A stretch of DNA of 64,000 nt from Viridibacillus arvi (lineage in GTDB: Bacteria > Bacillota > Bacilli > Bacillales_A > Planococcaceae). How positions within the stretch are numbered: position 1 is the first letter of the stretch; each line of letters starts with the position of its first letter. The translations under genes and the position numbers were made by a program. A model generated the notes under the pieces. It was not told the DNA's origin, did no database searches, and saw nothing but the letters and a program-made list of their open reading frames with translations. Below, in pieces: positions 42,807 to 52,149 of this stretch. The stretch is from assembly GCF_001274945.1 (NCBI RefSeq), contig NZ_LILB01000005.1:143296-207295 (forward strand), given 5' to 3'.

Positions 42807-43664
42807 TTATATATTTAAAAAAGCTTTTAATTCATCCATTTGTTTTGCGGCTTTCTTATAGCCCATATCATAATTTGCTCGCATCTGAGTTAAATCTTTT
42901 TCGAAACTATTTAACGGTGCATCTGGCCTGAAAATAAAGGCTCTTCCCTCTTTTTCCAAGCGTTCACAATAATCGAGCGAGGCATTATAATGCTCCACAC
43001 GTTGTTCCATGCTTTTTACTAAATTGGGGTATCGTTTACGAAGGAGCTTCATGACTAATTTACTTTGACGATCTATTACTTTTCGATATCCTTTTGGTCG
43101 GGTTAACACAAGCACATGCTTTCCAAAACCTTCGTCTACTAAATGCTGAATAGGAATTGGATCTGCTAATCCCCCATCATAGTATGGAATACCATTTATT
43201 TTAATCTCTGGGAACAATACTGGAATCGCACAAGTTGCGCGCAATAACGTACACTCCTTATCCATATCAAGTGCGTCCATATATTCTATAGCCCCTGTAT
43301 ACGCATTTGTTACACCAAATTTTACTGTTCCCTCGAATTGTTGGAATCTATCCCAGTCAAATTTATCTAGCTCATTTGGAATTATATTGTAAGCAAAGTT
43401 TAATCCAAATAAACTTCTTTCTCGCCAAAAATTACGAATGCCTATATAGCGTTTGTCATGACGATAATTAACAAGGACGCGAAGTGAACGCTCTTTTTGC
43501 TCTGACACATACGAACAGGCATTAATAGCCCCTGCCGATATACCGACAACATGTGGCATCATAATCTCTTCATCTAAAAAAGCATCGAGTACGCCTGACG
43601 TAAATAACGTACGGAATGTTCCACCCTCAAGCACTAAACTTGTATCCTTCACATTGACCTGCAT
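42807..43664 (-). CDS. Patatin-like phospholipase
   Basis: 285 residues with the patatin catalytic dyad: oxyanion loop EGGTFRTLFTSGVLDA, nucleophile elbow GISAG (Ser43) and DGG motif in YYDGGLADPIP (Asp163). Single-domain form like YjjU of enterobacteria. Cytoplasmic or membrane-surface lipid acyl hydrolase; exact lipid substrate unknown. Monocistronic. Confidence 0.9.
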   Translation of the reverse strand: MQVNVKDTSLVLEGGTFRTLFTSGVLDAFLDEEIMMPHVVGISAGAINACSYVSEQKERSLRVLVNYRHDKRYIGIRNFWRERSLFGLNFAYNIIPNELDKFDWDRFQQFEGTVKFGVTNAYTGAIEYMDALDMDKECTLLRATCAIPVLFPEIKINGIPYYDGGLADPIPIQHLVDEGFGKHVLVLTRPKGYRKVIDRQSKLVMKLLRKRYPNLVKSMEQRVEHYNASLDYCERLEKEGRAFIFRPDAPLNSFEKDLTQMRANYDMGYKKAAKQMDELKAFLNI

Positions 43665-43935
43665 TGAATCACTCTTTCACTATATTTCTATTATTATTTT
43701 ATCATATCACTTCCACTTAAAATTAAACGAGGTTGGATTCAAACTCTTCTTGATGTAATTGGACTAATCAGCTGTAAATTAGGCTTATTATTATGCAGAT
43801 AGAATAATAGAAATGTAACTAATTCCCCGGTCAACTCTTCCCTATTGTGAAATCATCGCATTCGATAGCACAACATATTTGAATATTAATAAAAAGGCTA
43901 AATCCTTAATGTTTTCTAAAATGGTAATCAAATAA
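43665..43935. other. Gap with possible 29-aa ORF
   Basis: On the minus strand, TTG at about 43930 follows AAAAGGAGCTGATTA and would encode a 29-residue peptide with a hydrophobic middle (FLLIFKYVVLS). It overlaps nothing known and may be part of the same remnant as 43936-44049. Confidence 0.25.
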
Positions 43936-44049
43936 TCAGCTCCTTTTAGGTTTTGCACTAAGAGAACTATTCTGTAAATATTTCCAAAACCCTTTGTATT
44001 TAGGTAATTTAAGCTTCTTCAAAACAATAATCAACTCAGACAAATCCAA
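43936..44049 (-). pseudogene. Short lysine-rich ORF or remnant
   Basis: Frame from TTG 44049 reads DLSELIIVLKKLKLPKYKGF and ends in SSLSAKPKRS. Composition is protein-like but no ribosome site is visible and the terminator of the upstream gene lies on its start, so it is probably a truncated end of a lost gene. Confidence 0.25.
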
Positions 44050-44113
44050 ATAAAAAGAAAAAGGGTAGCCCTCATAGCCCAGTTTTCACCGACTTTTTGG
44101 ACTGCCCTTTTTT
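44050..44113 (-). terminator. Terminator of the B12-controlled surface protein gene
   Basis: Arms AAAAGGGCAG / CTACCCTTTTT with a long, internally paired loop; T-tract TTTTTCTTTTT on the minus strand, 10 bp beyond the stop at 44123. Confidence 0.6.
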
Positions 44114-44122
44114 ACATGACCA

Positions 44123-45931
44123 TTACTTCACTTTCACGCTAAGTTTGCTACTTTTATTTCCTGCTTCATCTTTTGCGTAAATTGATAGTTTAGTATTTGC
44201 TTTTTGTTTTTTTATTTTCACACTGAAATTGCCTTTGCTACTTGCTTTAGCTGAGCCAATTTTTTTGTGTTTACTATTGTAGATTGTAATTGTTGCTTTT
44301 GCTTCAGTTTTACCTTTTACTTTTGTAGTTTTCGATGTGATTTTAGATACTGTTGGTTTTTTCGGTGCAATTTTATCTTTTACAATAATTGTTTTTGATA
44401 CGCCTTTATTACCTACTGTATCTTTAGTTTTTACGACTAATTTTACGTTTGCTTTTTGTTTTGTAATCTTAAGCGCATAGTTACCTTTGCTACTTGCTTT
44501 TGTTGATGTAAGTAGTTTAGAGCCTTTATAAATAGAAACGGTTGCTCTAGCTTCTGTAGTCCCTTTTACAGAAGTTGTTTTGTTTGAAATTGTTCCTACT
44601 GTAAGTTTTGTTGGTCCAATTTTATCTAATACAGTTATTGTTTTTGTTACTCCAGCATTGCCAGCTTCGTCTGCAGTCTTTACTACTAAATTCACATTTG
44701 CCTTTTGTGCTGGAATCTTTAACGTGAAAGTTCCTTTACTGTTAGCTTTTGTTGATGCAAGTAGTTTAGTTCCATTGTATATTGAGACTGTTGCATTTGC
44801 TTCTGTTGTTCCTGTTACGGAAGTTGTTTTGTTTGAAATTGTTCCCACTGTAAGTTCAGTTGGGCCCTCAGTATCTGGATTTTCCACTGGTGGATTCGTA
44901 TCCGGTATTTCCCCAGCTGCTAATCTTGCAAATGTTGAATTTCCATTCAATGCGTCTGCTAACGCAATGATTACTTGTTCAGTAGCCATTAAGTTGGTTT
45001 TAGTGTCTTTGATCATCCATTTAAATGAACCGTCTTCTAATTGATAATCATCAATCATTTTTTCAAGGATGTTAACTTTTTTACCGTTTTTTTCATAGCT
45101 CCATTTGTCAGCTGTTAAATCTTCTCCAGCTGTAGCTAGTCCCATAATAATACTTGCCATTGAGTTTGTATTATCTACAAAACCATCTTTTTGATATTTT
45201 GCATGAATACCATCAACTGCTTTTTTAATTGACTCGTTAATTGTTTTATTGGACTTATCAGCATCATTTAATAACGTTAATGCAGTTAAATTCCAACCTG
45301 TTACATCTAAATCATCAGATGAACCAAATCCAGAGAATAATCCTGAATTATTTTGTTTCTTTAAAATCACTTCTAAATGTTTGGCTTTATCATAGTTTGC
45401 ATTTGCTAATCCTAGCGCTATTGATGCCCAAGATTCACCGTATGCAGTAAAAAAGCTACCATCAGCTTTTTGTTTGTTTTGTAAATCTTCAACAATGTTG
45501 CGTTGTCCAAGGTTGGTTGGATCTAACCCTAGAATATAGGCGCCTATAATAGTACCTGCATCTTCATTTGAAGTGCTTGAAGCAGCCGTTTTAGGTTTCA
45601 CCCAATAAGATTTTTCACTAGTAACTTCTGAGCCCTCTGCCCATTTGTAGTTTTTAATATCCATACCTAATGCATACATTGCGGATAATGACCAGTAGCC
45701 ACTGTGTGAACTAATTACCCTAGAACTAATAGTTTGGTTGTTAGTAATATAATATTGTTTTGCCTTTTCTAGTGAGTTCACTAGTTTTTCTTTGATTACT
45801 TGCGGTGATGTTGTTTGAGATGCATTGTCATTGTTTACTACCGTAATATTTTCAGCTTGAGCTGTAAACGGCGATAGTAATGAAAGTAGCATAACAAAAG
45901 CTAACATCATACTGAATGAACGTTTCAACAT
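44123..45931 (-). CDS. Secreted transcobalamin-like alpha/alpha-barrel protein with Ig repeats
   Basis: 602 residues: signal peptide (to about AQAE), an all-helical domain of ~300 residues with repeats of the prenyltransferase/squalene-cyclase/transcobalamin barrel (DAGTIIGAYILGLDPTN, DLDVTGWNLTALTLL, NLMATEQVIIALADALNG), then three tandem Ig-like repeats of about 83 residues that each begin near LTVGTISNKTTSVTGTTEA. No sorting motif. Upstream lies a cobalamin riboswitch with an attenuator, so B12 represses the gene. Human intrinsic factor uses the same barrel to bind B12; a role as surface B12 binder or scavenger is inferred. Confidence 0.78.
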   Translation of the reverse strand: MLKRSFSMMLAFVMLLSLLSPFTAQAENITVVNNDNASQTTSPQVIKEKLVNSLEKAKQYYITNNQTISSRVISSHSGYWSLSAMYALGMDIKNYKWAEGSEVTSEKSYWVKPKTAASSTSNEDAGTIIGAYILGLDPTNLGQRNIVEDLQNKQKADGSFFTAYGESWASIALGLANANYDKAKHLEVILKKQNNSGLFSGFGSSDDLDVTGWNLTALTLLNDADKSNKTINESIKKAVDGIHAKYQKDGFVDNTNSMASIIMGLATAGEDLTADKWSYEKNGKKVNILEKMIDDYQLEDGSFKWMIKDTKTNLMATEQVIIALADALNGNSTFARLAAGEIPDTNPPVENPDTEGPTELTVGTISNKTTSVTGTTEANATVSIYNGTKLLASTKANSKGTFTLKIPAQKANVNLVVKTADEAGNAGVTKTITVLDKIGPTKLTVGTISNKTTSVKGTTEARATVSIYKGSKLLTSTKASSKGNYALKITKQKANVKLVVKTKDTVGNKGVSKTIIVKDKIAPKKPTVSKITSKTTKVKGKTEAKATITIYNSKHKKIGSAKASSKGNFSVKIKKQKANTKLSIYAKDEAGNKSSKLSVKVK

Positions 45932-46041
45932 TTGAATTCCTCCGATTTTATTAAGGTTTGTTGGATTCGGAATTCGGCTTTTTCATGCTAATCTTTATAT
46001 AACTTTCACTTATTGATGAAATTTAAAAGTTCTTAACAATG

Positions 46042-46071
46042 AAAAAAGCTATTTCTCCATAGAGAAATAGC
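46042..46071 (-). terminator. Riboswitch attenuator terminator
   Basis: Perfect 10-bp stem GCTATTTCTC / GAGAAATAGC, 4-base loop, then T6 on the minus strand. It stands between the cobalamin riboswitch and the start codon at 45931, with no gene in between, so it is the expression platform. Confidence 0.85.
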
Positions 46072-46163
46072 ATAAATACAAAGAAATATAGGACAACAGT
46101 ATTGTCTAATATAGATTGTTTTGCCGTAATCTCACTTTATTCCGAAGAGTAGATATACGCTTT

Positions 46164-46318
46164 GAATTAGATAGGTCTCCTGGCTTATGCTTCAATTTAC
46201 TTTAAGGACCTTCCCGTATAAAACAGTGGTATTTCCTTATTTCATCAACATTTACAGTTGCGGATACAGCTTCGGTATTTCACCGAATTCCCTTTTATGT
46301 ATGTACTACACCTAATTC
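46164..46318 (-). promoter_or_regulatory. Cobalamin riboswitch
   Basis: On the minus strand, in order: AATTAGGT, AAAAGGGAATTCGGTGAAAT, GCTGTATCCGCAACTGTAA, GGGAAGGTCC and AAGCCAGGAGACCT closed by ATCTAATT. These are the P1 helix, the GGGAA..GGTGAAA core, the CCCGCAACTGT-like segment and the B12 box (AAGCCAGGAGACCTGCC consensus). High confidence by motif order. Confidence 0.93.
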
Positions 46319-46574
46319 CGGCATACAATATTCACTTACTATTAATTTATCATAATATTAAAAATTAATCTATTGAAGAATGATTTATTTTTGACATTTT
46401 ATCCATTTCACATCAAATACTTACATAAAACAACGGAAGAATGTATTTATCTTAATTTCAAAATTGTATTTTTCAATGAATCTATCAGTATGTGAACCCC
46501 ATGACTCCTATTAAACATGTTAAAATAGAAAATAATACTATTTTAATAGTGTAAATGGATAAAGGAGGCACTAG

Positions 46575-46757
46575 ATGGCTAATTTTGGAGATATAATTAT
46601 ACTATTCGTTGTCATTGCTTTAATTTTATTAGGTACGATTTCTTTTATGCTATTTATTAGAAGAATCATAATAAATACAACACCAAAGAATGAATCTACC
46701 GAACTAAATGAAAAATTGGATAGGATTATCATGTTATTGGAAAAACAATCTAAATAA
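46575..46757 (+). CDS. DUF4083 small membrane protein
   Basis: 60 residues: an N-terminal membrane helix (IIILFVVIALILLGTISFML), a basic stop-transfer, then a soluble helix ending EKLDRIIMLLEKQSK. This is the DUF4083 pattern of Bacillales small proteins. AGGAGG precedes the ATG. Function unknown. Confidence 0.8.
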   Translation: MANFGDIIILFVVIALILLGTISFMLFIRRIIINTTPKNESTELNEKLDRIIMLLEKQSK

Positions 46758-46777
46758 TTATTATTCATTATAAAAAA

Positions 46778-46818
46778 CTAGTTGCCGAATCTTACAAAAG
46801 ATTCAACAGCTAGTTTTT
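46778..46818. terminator. Bidirectional terminator
   Basis: Stem AAACTAGTTG..GAATCT / AGATTC..CAGCTAGTTT followed by T5, between convergent DUF4083 and ylmA-like genes. Confidence 0.75.
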
Positions 46819-46826
46819 TGGTTAAT

Positions 46827-47616
46827 TTAATTTTGCTTCGATAATAATGGACGATTATTTTGCCAAATAACTTCTACTGGAATATCGAAAAATGAAGAAA
46901 GTTTTTCACTTGTTAGCATATCCACTGTACTTCCAGAAGCAAATACTTGGCCTTTTTTTAATAATAATGTTTTCTGAAAAACCGGTAAAATTTCTTCAAT
47001 GTGATGTGTGACATATATTATTGTTGGTCCGTTTTCCAAAGCAGCAATTTCACCAATTGTTTCTAACAATTGTTCTCTTGCAATGAAGTCAAACCCTGTC
47101 GCAGGTTCGTCTAATATGAGTAGTTCAGGATCATCCATTAATGCTCGACCGATCAATATTCTTTGCTTTTCACCTTGCGATAAAGTTTGATAATCACGAT
47201 CAGCATATTCAATACTACCTAGTTTTTTCAAAATGCTGATTGCCTTTTCTCGAATGGCTGGTGTTGGCTTTTCGTATAAACCAATTGAAGCAAACGCACC
47301 TGAAAGAATAATTTCATATGCACTATCATAGGGATTTAATTTTTGTTGAAGTCCTGATGATACGAGGCCAATCTTCCTTCTAAGTTCTTCACCTAAAATG
47401 GATTTCCCAAATGTTCTTCCTACTACTTTTAAATTACCTTTAGTCGGAAAATAATATGAACAGAGCATATTCAGCAAAGCTGATTTGCCAGCGTTTGCCA
47501 GCGCCATTTAAACCGTAAAGTACCCAATGCTCTCCTTTTTCTACTTGCCAATTAATATTTTCTAGAATCCATTGTCCTTCTCTTTTTAAACATACCTCTT
47601 TCATATGTAATACCAT
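46827..47616 (-). pseudogene. ylmA: YlmA-like ABC ATPase disrupted by a 10-bp tandem duplication
   Basis: Two overlapping frames together give a ~260-residue ATPase. The first (start ATG 47616 behind AAAGGGG) runs to Walker A GLNGAGK and then out of frame; the second resumes with AGKSALLNMLCSYYFPTKG and carries the signature LSQGEKQRILIGRAL, Walker B LLILDEPATG and H-loop VTHHIEEIL. At the junction the decamer TTTGCCAGCG (plus strand) stands twice at 47484-47503; removing one copy restores the frame. The duplication lies within the ATP-binding loop. Either a real inactivating or slippage event or a sequence error. Confidence 0.85.
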
Positions 47617-47707
47617 ATCGAAAACCCCTTTATATATATTCACTTTATTATAACTGAATATTCACAAAACAATAGATAGTAAAGGAGAATAAGGTTCAGA
47701 AGTTGTC

Positions 47708-47749
47708 AAAATAGTAAACCCCCTCATGTTCTTGGACAAGAGGGGGTTT
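47708..47749 (-). terminator. Terminator of the CAP-domain gene
   Basis: Stem AACCCCCTC / GAGGGGGTT with T-rich flanks, just past the stop at 47755. Confidence 0.78.
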
Positions 47750-47754
47750 TATAG

Positions 47755-48606
47755 CTATTTAGCAAAAATTTGAGTTCCATATGTTGGATATTGAGCGCCC
47801 TTACCAGAGACCACAATACCTATTCCAACTTTTTGATAATTAGGAGATAGAATATTTGCTTTATGGCCAGGAGAATTCATCCAACCATTCATGAAACTTG
47901 TTGCTGTTGGATAACCTGCTGCAATATTCTCTCCTGAAGCATTTGTGTTATAACCTGATCCTTTTAGGAGGTTAGACCAGCTTCCATAAGTTGGGCTTGT
48001 ATGGCTGAAATAGCGATTTTTCTCCATATCTAATGAACGAATTATCGCCAGCTTTGTTAGTTTTGGATCTTGTTTTAAAGGCTTCAAATTCTTTTTTGCA
48101 CGTTCTTTATTTAAAATAGTAACTATTTGATCTTGCATTTTTTTATTTCCTAAATCAATGTAACTGTCGACAAATTTTCCAGATTTAATCCAGTATGTCT
48201 TGCTACCTTTTTTAACTTTAATCCAACCATTTGTATTGGCAACGCTCACTTTATAAATTCCAGCTGCAAGCTTTGTAGCTTTTTTAGATCCTTTTTCTTT
48301 TTTATATGTTGTTGTTTTTTTTGAAAGATAGATATAATCACCAGTGAAACCGTTCTTTATCCACTTTTTATCTTTTGTTTGCATCCATTTGTCTTTAGTT
48401 GTTTTTATAATCGTTACTTTCTTTTTTGCAGCGACTGTAGATTTTCTTCCATATCCACCTTGCTTAGTAAACAACCTACTTTTTTCAGTTAGTGTCACCT
48501 GTTTTGTTTTTGAAGTACTTGCTTTAGCATATATAGGACTTGCTAAACTACCTAATAGGATCATCGCCATGAAAATGACACTTAGTTTTTTCAGCATTTT
48601 ATTCAC
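47755..48606 (-). CDS. Secreted CAP/SCP-domain protein (YkwD-like)
   Basis: 283 residues: signal peptide ending near IYAKA, a lysine-rich region with two SH3-like/K-rich repeats (~40-150, each with WIKxG), and a C-terminal CAP domain (~160-280) with motifs ILNKERAKKNL, HTSPTYGSW, GENIAAGYPTA and SPGHKANILSPNY. Cell-wall associated; CAP proteins such as YkwD have been tied to spore coat or wall functions, but the biochemical role is unknown. Confidence 0.88.
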   Translation of the reverse strand: MNKMLKKLSVIFMAMILLGSLASPIYAKASTSKTKQVTLTEKSRLFTKQGGYGRKSTVAAKKKVTIIKTTKDKWMQTKDKKWIKNGFTGDYIYLSKKTTTYKKEKGSKKATKLAAGIYKVSVANTNGWIKVKKGSKTYWIKSGKFVDSYIDLGNKKMQDQIVTILNKERAKKNLKPLKQDPKLTKLAIIRSLDMEKNRYFSHTSPTYGSWSNLLKGSGYNTNASGENIAAGYPTATSFMNGWMNSPGHKANILSPNYQKVGIGIVVSGKGAQYPTYGTQIFAK

Positions 48607-48916
48607 CTTAATTCCTCCAAATCTAATTTTTAAAACGATATTTTCAATGAAATTAACACTCTCAATAATCTATTCGGAGAGTTCGACATTAAAATATAGT
48701 CGTTTTATTCATATAAATAAAAAAAGAATCGTATAGACTACAATTCGTACTCACTATATCATATTATCAATTTTTTATGGTCTCAAAGTCCAAAAATAGT
48801 TTTATATTATTAGTTTTTTCACCTCTCACAGATACATAGAACTACTATTTAAAACTATTCATTTATCCTCTATCTGTTATATACTAGTTTCATATTGCAA
48901 TAGAAAGAGAGAATCT
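48607..48916. other. Divergent promoter region
   Basis: Regulatory gap between the CAP-protein gene and the channel-like gene; AT-rich, with TATACTAG near 48881 as a possible -10 for the plus-strand gene. No further gene seen. Confidence 0.4.
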
Positions 48917-49279
48917 ATGATTTCATTTATATTAACTACAAAACGCCTTTTAAAGGCTTTAATCCGTGCTTTTAAGCAACCGTTATTTATTTCATTGTTT
49001 ACTACATTATTTTTCATCCTTTTGTCAGGCACGATGTTTTATACAAAGGTAGAAGGTTGGTCTATTCTTGACGCCATATACTTTTGTGTTGTCAGCCTGA
49101 TTCCGAATGGTGTAGATACTTCACTCACACCAACTACAAATCTGGGTAAAGTGTTTACGATGTTTTATTTAGCCGTTGGAGTAGGAGTTATGTTTCTAAC
49201 ATTACTGACTCTTGGTAAGACGATGATTAAGTCTACAGATGATTCGACTACTGATATTAAAAAAAGTAAAAAATTATAA
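48917..49279 (+). CDS. Two-TM ion-channel-like protein without canonical K+ filter
   Basis: 120 residues with two membrane helices (~24-43 and 78-104) around a pore-loop region. The arrangement and the flanking text (GWSILDAIYFCVVSL..LTPTTNLGKVFTMFYLAVGVGVMF) match Ion_trans_2 channels, where TTVGYGD normally lies between them. Here that position reads LIPNGVDTSL, with no TVGYGD. It may be a modified pore or a non-conducting relative. Ribosome site AGAAAGAGAG. Confidence 0.75.
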   Translation: MISFILTTKRLLKALIRAFKQPLFISLFTTLFFILLSGTMFYTKVEGWSILDAIYFCVVSLIPNGVDTSLTPTTNLGKVFTMFYLAVGVGVMFLTLLTLGKTMIKSTDDSTTDIKKSKKL

Positions 49280-49287
49280 TAAGTTTT

Positions 49288-49312
49288 AAGGTTGTCTTAA
49301 AAGACGACCTTT
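49288..49312 (+). terminator. Terminator of the channel-like gene
   Basis: Stem AAGGTTGTCTT / AGACGACCTT followed by TTTATTTTT. Confidence 0.75.
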
Positions 49313-49512
49313 TTATTTTTGTTCATTTCCCCCTATAAATTTCGTCGATACAAAGTAGATTTTCATAATTTCGCCTTTCAAATAATCAAAATATTTACTC
49401 TATATGTAATATAAGCTATGATAAACATAGTTAATTTTATCTATATGTAAATTAATTGTAGATACAAATTACTTATATCTGGCGTCTAGTATATAGAAGA
49501 GAGGTTTTTTAT

Positions 49513-50334
49513 TTGAGTTTATTAGAAGTTTTAAAACAGGCTACACCATACATACAAATGGCATTCAATAATGAAATCTTTGTAAGTATTGTTGAGCGAG
49601 ACCAAAACAAAGTTTACTTTGCATCACCAGGAACTAAAGTTGATCTAGGAGTAAAGACTGGTGATACGATGGAAGATACTGAAGAATTACGACAAGCCTT
49701 TACAGGGAAAAACGTTAAAAGAGATATACCTGCCGAATTTTATGGAGTCTTACTTCACACAAACATATATCCAATTAAAGAAAATGGCCGTGTAATTGGA
49801 GCTTTTAGTTTAGTATTTTCTATGGAGAAACAAGAAAAATTACAATCTTATATGGATCATCTACAAAATGCTGTCATGGGTTTACAGGATAAAGTACATC
49901 TTGTTGCTTCTCATTCAGAGGAGCTAGCAGCAACAAGTACTGAAATTACTGCTCAATCTCGACAAGCCCTTGCTGATTCAGAAGCTTCTCATAGCGTTAC
50001 AGACTTTATCAAGTCAATTTCCCAACAAACGAATTTGCTAGGGTTAAACGCTTCTATTGAAGCTGCGCGAGCAGGTCAGCATGGTGCTGGATTTAATATT
50101 GTTGCTCAAGAAGTACGAAAACTATCTCTAGAAACAAAGTCGGCTACCGAAAAGATTGAAGATTCACTGAAAAATATCACACAAAATTTACAAGGTTTAA
50201 TGGGCAGCATGAGTCAGATCAATTCCGCTTCAAATGAACAAGCTGAGCTAGTACAAGACTTCAGCTCAATTATAGAAGAACTAGGATCACTCAGTAATCA
50301 AATGGGGCAATTAATGAAAGAAACATTACGATAA
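49513..50334 (+). CDS. yfmS: Soluble chemoreceptor, YfmS-like
   Basis: 273 residues from TTG with AGAGAGG upstream. No membrane segment. An N-terminal PAS/GAF-like sensor (~1-110, [16 protein letters not shown] and [15 protein letters not shown]) is joined to a short methyl-accepting signalling domain with tip sequence [20 protein letters not shown]. This is the plan of cytoplasmic YfmS of B. subtilis, a short receptor reported to affect flagellar rotation. Complete apart from length variation. Confidence 0.85.
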   Translation: MSLLEVLKQATPYIQMAFNNEIFVSIVERDQNKVYFASPGTKVDLGVKTGDTMEDTEELRQAFTGKNVKRDIPAEFYGVLLHTNIYPIKENGRVIGAFSLVFSMEKQEKLQSYMDHLQNAVMGLQDKVHLVASHSEELAATSTEITAQSRQALADSEASHSVTDFIKSISQQTNLLGLNASIEAARAGQHGAGFNIVAQEVRKLSLETKSATEKIEDSLKNITQNLQGLMGSMSQINSASNEQAELVQDFSSIIEELGSLSNQMGQLMKETLR

Positions 50335-50523
50335 TTTTATCACTCCATAAGTTAATAGAAATCAATACACTTGAGCCCATTGATGTTATATAATCAATGG
50401 GCTATTTGAGTCCCCTCCATTAACATGTTTACCTTGCTTCTTATTCACCTTCACTCCTATATAGTTTCCTTTGAACATAAAAGAATTTACTACGTTTGTC
50501 CGATTTTATCGTCATATTTCACT

Positions 50524-50551
50524 TGAATAAAGGAACGAATGTTCTTATAAT
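50524..50551 (+). promoter_or_regulatory. Sigma-A promoter with LexA (SOS) box
   Basis: TTGAAT (-35, 50524) and TATAAT (-10, 50546) flank GAACGAATGTTC (50533-50544), an exact fit to the Bacillus DinR/LexA core GAACNNNNGTTC. Bound LexA would cover the promoter of the 55-aa gene. Confidence 0.75.
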
Positions 50552-50571
50552 GAATATAAGAGGTGAATCGC

Positions 50572-50739
50572 ATGGAACGACATATTAATCCACAAAAATT
50601 GACTACTATTGAAACCTATCAATTACAGCGTATAGCGACAGAACTATTAAGTACTGCTTCAAAGGAAACCATACTATCTACCTTGTCTAGCTACGCCTGT
50701 TCACAAAAGCAACAATGCACTTCATTAAAAAAATGTTAA
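50572..50739 (+). CDS. SOS-controlled 55-aa small protein
   Basis: 55-codon gene from ATG 50572 with AGAGGTG seven bases upstream, directly behind a sigma-A promoter overlaid by a LexA box. The product is polar and helical (TTIETYQLQRIATELLSTAS) with three cysteines near the end (CSQKQQCTSLKKC) and no membrane segment or signal. SOS microproteins in other bacteria delay division (YneA, SulA) or modulate repair. No similarity to YneA is seen. Function unknown; it is the most likely real unlisted gene of this stretch. Confidence 0.7.
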   Translation: MERHINPQKLTTIETYQLQRIATELLSTASKETILSTLSSYACSQKQQCTSLKKC

Positions 50740-50807
50740 TGTAACTTAATTGAAGACTCCACATTAGGTTCTTTTCATCCAGTTCTACTCTCTTTACACC
50801 TAATAAA

Positions 50808-50848
50808 AATAAGCCCTACACACTCTCAAAAAGTGTGTAGGGCTTATT
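50808..50848 (-). terminator. Terminator of the odhAB operon
   Basis: Perfect 17-bp stem AATAAGCCCTACACACT / AGTGTGTAGGGCTTATT with a 7-base loop. Confidence 0.9.
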
Positions 50849-50874
50849 AAGTACTTACATTAAGTTAATATAAA

Positions 50875-52119
50875 TCAAGATTCTAATAATAAATCTTCAG
50901 GGTTTTCAAGTAATTCTTTTACAGTTTTTAAGAATCCTACAGAATCTTTACCATCAATAATACGGTGATCATAAGATAGTGCAACGTACATCATTGGACG
51001 AATTTGTACTTCATCACCAACAGCGATTGGACGTTTTTGGATTGTATGCATACCTAAGATAGCAGCTTGAGTACCATTCATGATTGGTGTAGACATTAAT
51101 GATCCGAATACACCACCATTAGTGATTGTGAATGATCCACCTTGTAGGTCAGCGATTTGTAATTTTTTGTCACGTGCTTTTTTAGCAAGACCACCGATTG
51201 CATCTTCGATTTCAGCGAAGTTTTTACGGTCGCAATCGCGAACAACTGGTACTACTAATCCATCGTCAGTAGATACAGCAACACCAACATCATAGAAGTT
51301 ATTTAAGTGGATTTCGTTACCTACGATTTGAGCATTAACGTATGGATATTTTTTAAGTGCAGCAACTACTGCTTTTGTAAAGAATGACATGAAACCAAGA
51401 CGAGTACCATCATGCTTTTCTTGGAATTGATCTTTTTTACGGCTACGAAGTGCCATAACGTTTGTCATGTCGATTTCGTTAAAAGTAGTAAGCATTGCTG
51501 TACTTTGTTTTACATCAAGTAAACGAGTTGCGATTGTTTGACGACGACGAGACATTTTTTCAACTGTCACGCGAGATTCATCAACTGCAGGAGTAGCAGC
51601 TTTTGGTGCTTCAGCTGGTTTTGCAGCAGGAGCAGCTGGCGCTGTACCATGTGCAGCTACATCTTGTACGCGAACTCGACCTTGAGGATCTACTGGAGAT
51701 ACAGATGCTAAGTCGATTCCTTTTTCACGAGCTAATTTGCGAGCAGCTGGGCTAGCAATTACACGCTCAGTTGATGATGACTCTTCTACAACTACAGGTG
51801 CTGGTGCAGCTTTTGGTGCTTCTACAGCTGGTGCCGGTGCAGCCTCTTCAGCTGCTGGTGTTGGTGCTGGAGTTGCAGCAGCATCACCTGCTTCAACGAT
51901 TGCGATTACAGCACCTACTAGAACAGTATCGCCTTCTTCAGCAAGGATTTCTTTCAAAATACCAGCTTCTTCAGAGATAATTTCAGCATTTACTTTATCA
52001 GTTTCAAGTTCAACGATGAACTCGCCTTTTTCTACTTTATCACCAGGTTTTTTCACCCATTGTGCAATCGTACCTTCTGTGATAGATTCTGCTAATTCCG
52101 GAACAATAATTTCAGCCAC
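50875..52119 (-). CDS. odhB: Dihydrolipoyllysine succinyltransferase (E2 of 2-oxoglutarate dehydrogenase)
   Basis: 414 residues from GTG 52119, which has AAGGAGG upstream. Lipoyl domain with Lys42 in [11 protein letters not shown], an Ala/Pro-rich linker, a peripheral-subunit-binding domain ([18 protein letters not shown]) and the catalytic domain ending in [15 protein letters not shown] with active His and Asp. It transfers succinyl to CoA in the TCA cycle as the core of the multienzyme complex. 30 bp after odhA; E3 (lpd) is encoded elsewhere. Confidence 0.96.
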   Translation of the reverse strand: MAEIIVPELAESITEGTIAQWVKKPGDKVEKGEFIVELETDKVNAEIISEEAGILKEILAEEGDTVLVGAVIAIVEAGDAAATPAPTPAAEEAAPAPAVEAPKAAPAPVVVEESSSTERVIASPAARKLAREKGIDLASVSPVDPQGRVRVQDVAAHGTAPAAPAAKPAEAPKAATPAVDESRVTVEKMSRRRQTIATRLLDVKQSTAMLTTFNEIDMTNVMALRSRKKDQFQEKHDGTRLGFMSFFTKAVVAALKKYPYVNAQIVGNEIHLNNFYDVGVAVSTDDGLVVPVVRDCDRKNFAEIEDAIGGLAKKARDKKLQIADLQGGSFTITNGGVFGSLMSTPIMNGTQAAILGMHTIQKRPIAVGDEVQIRPMMYVALSYDHRIIDGKDSVGFLKTVKELLENPEDLLLES

Positions 52120-52149
52120 TATAATTTCCTCCTTCAAAATATTCGCTTT

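Noticed and set aside
44123-45931. LPXTG-anchored surface protein
   Set aside because: The C-terminus ends in the third Ig repeat with no sorting motif, hydrophobic segment or positive tail.
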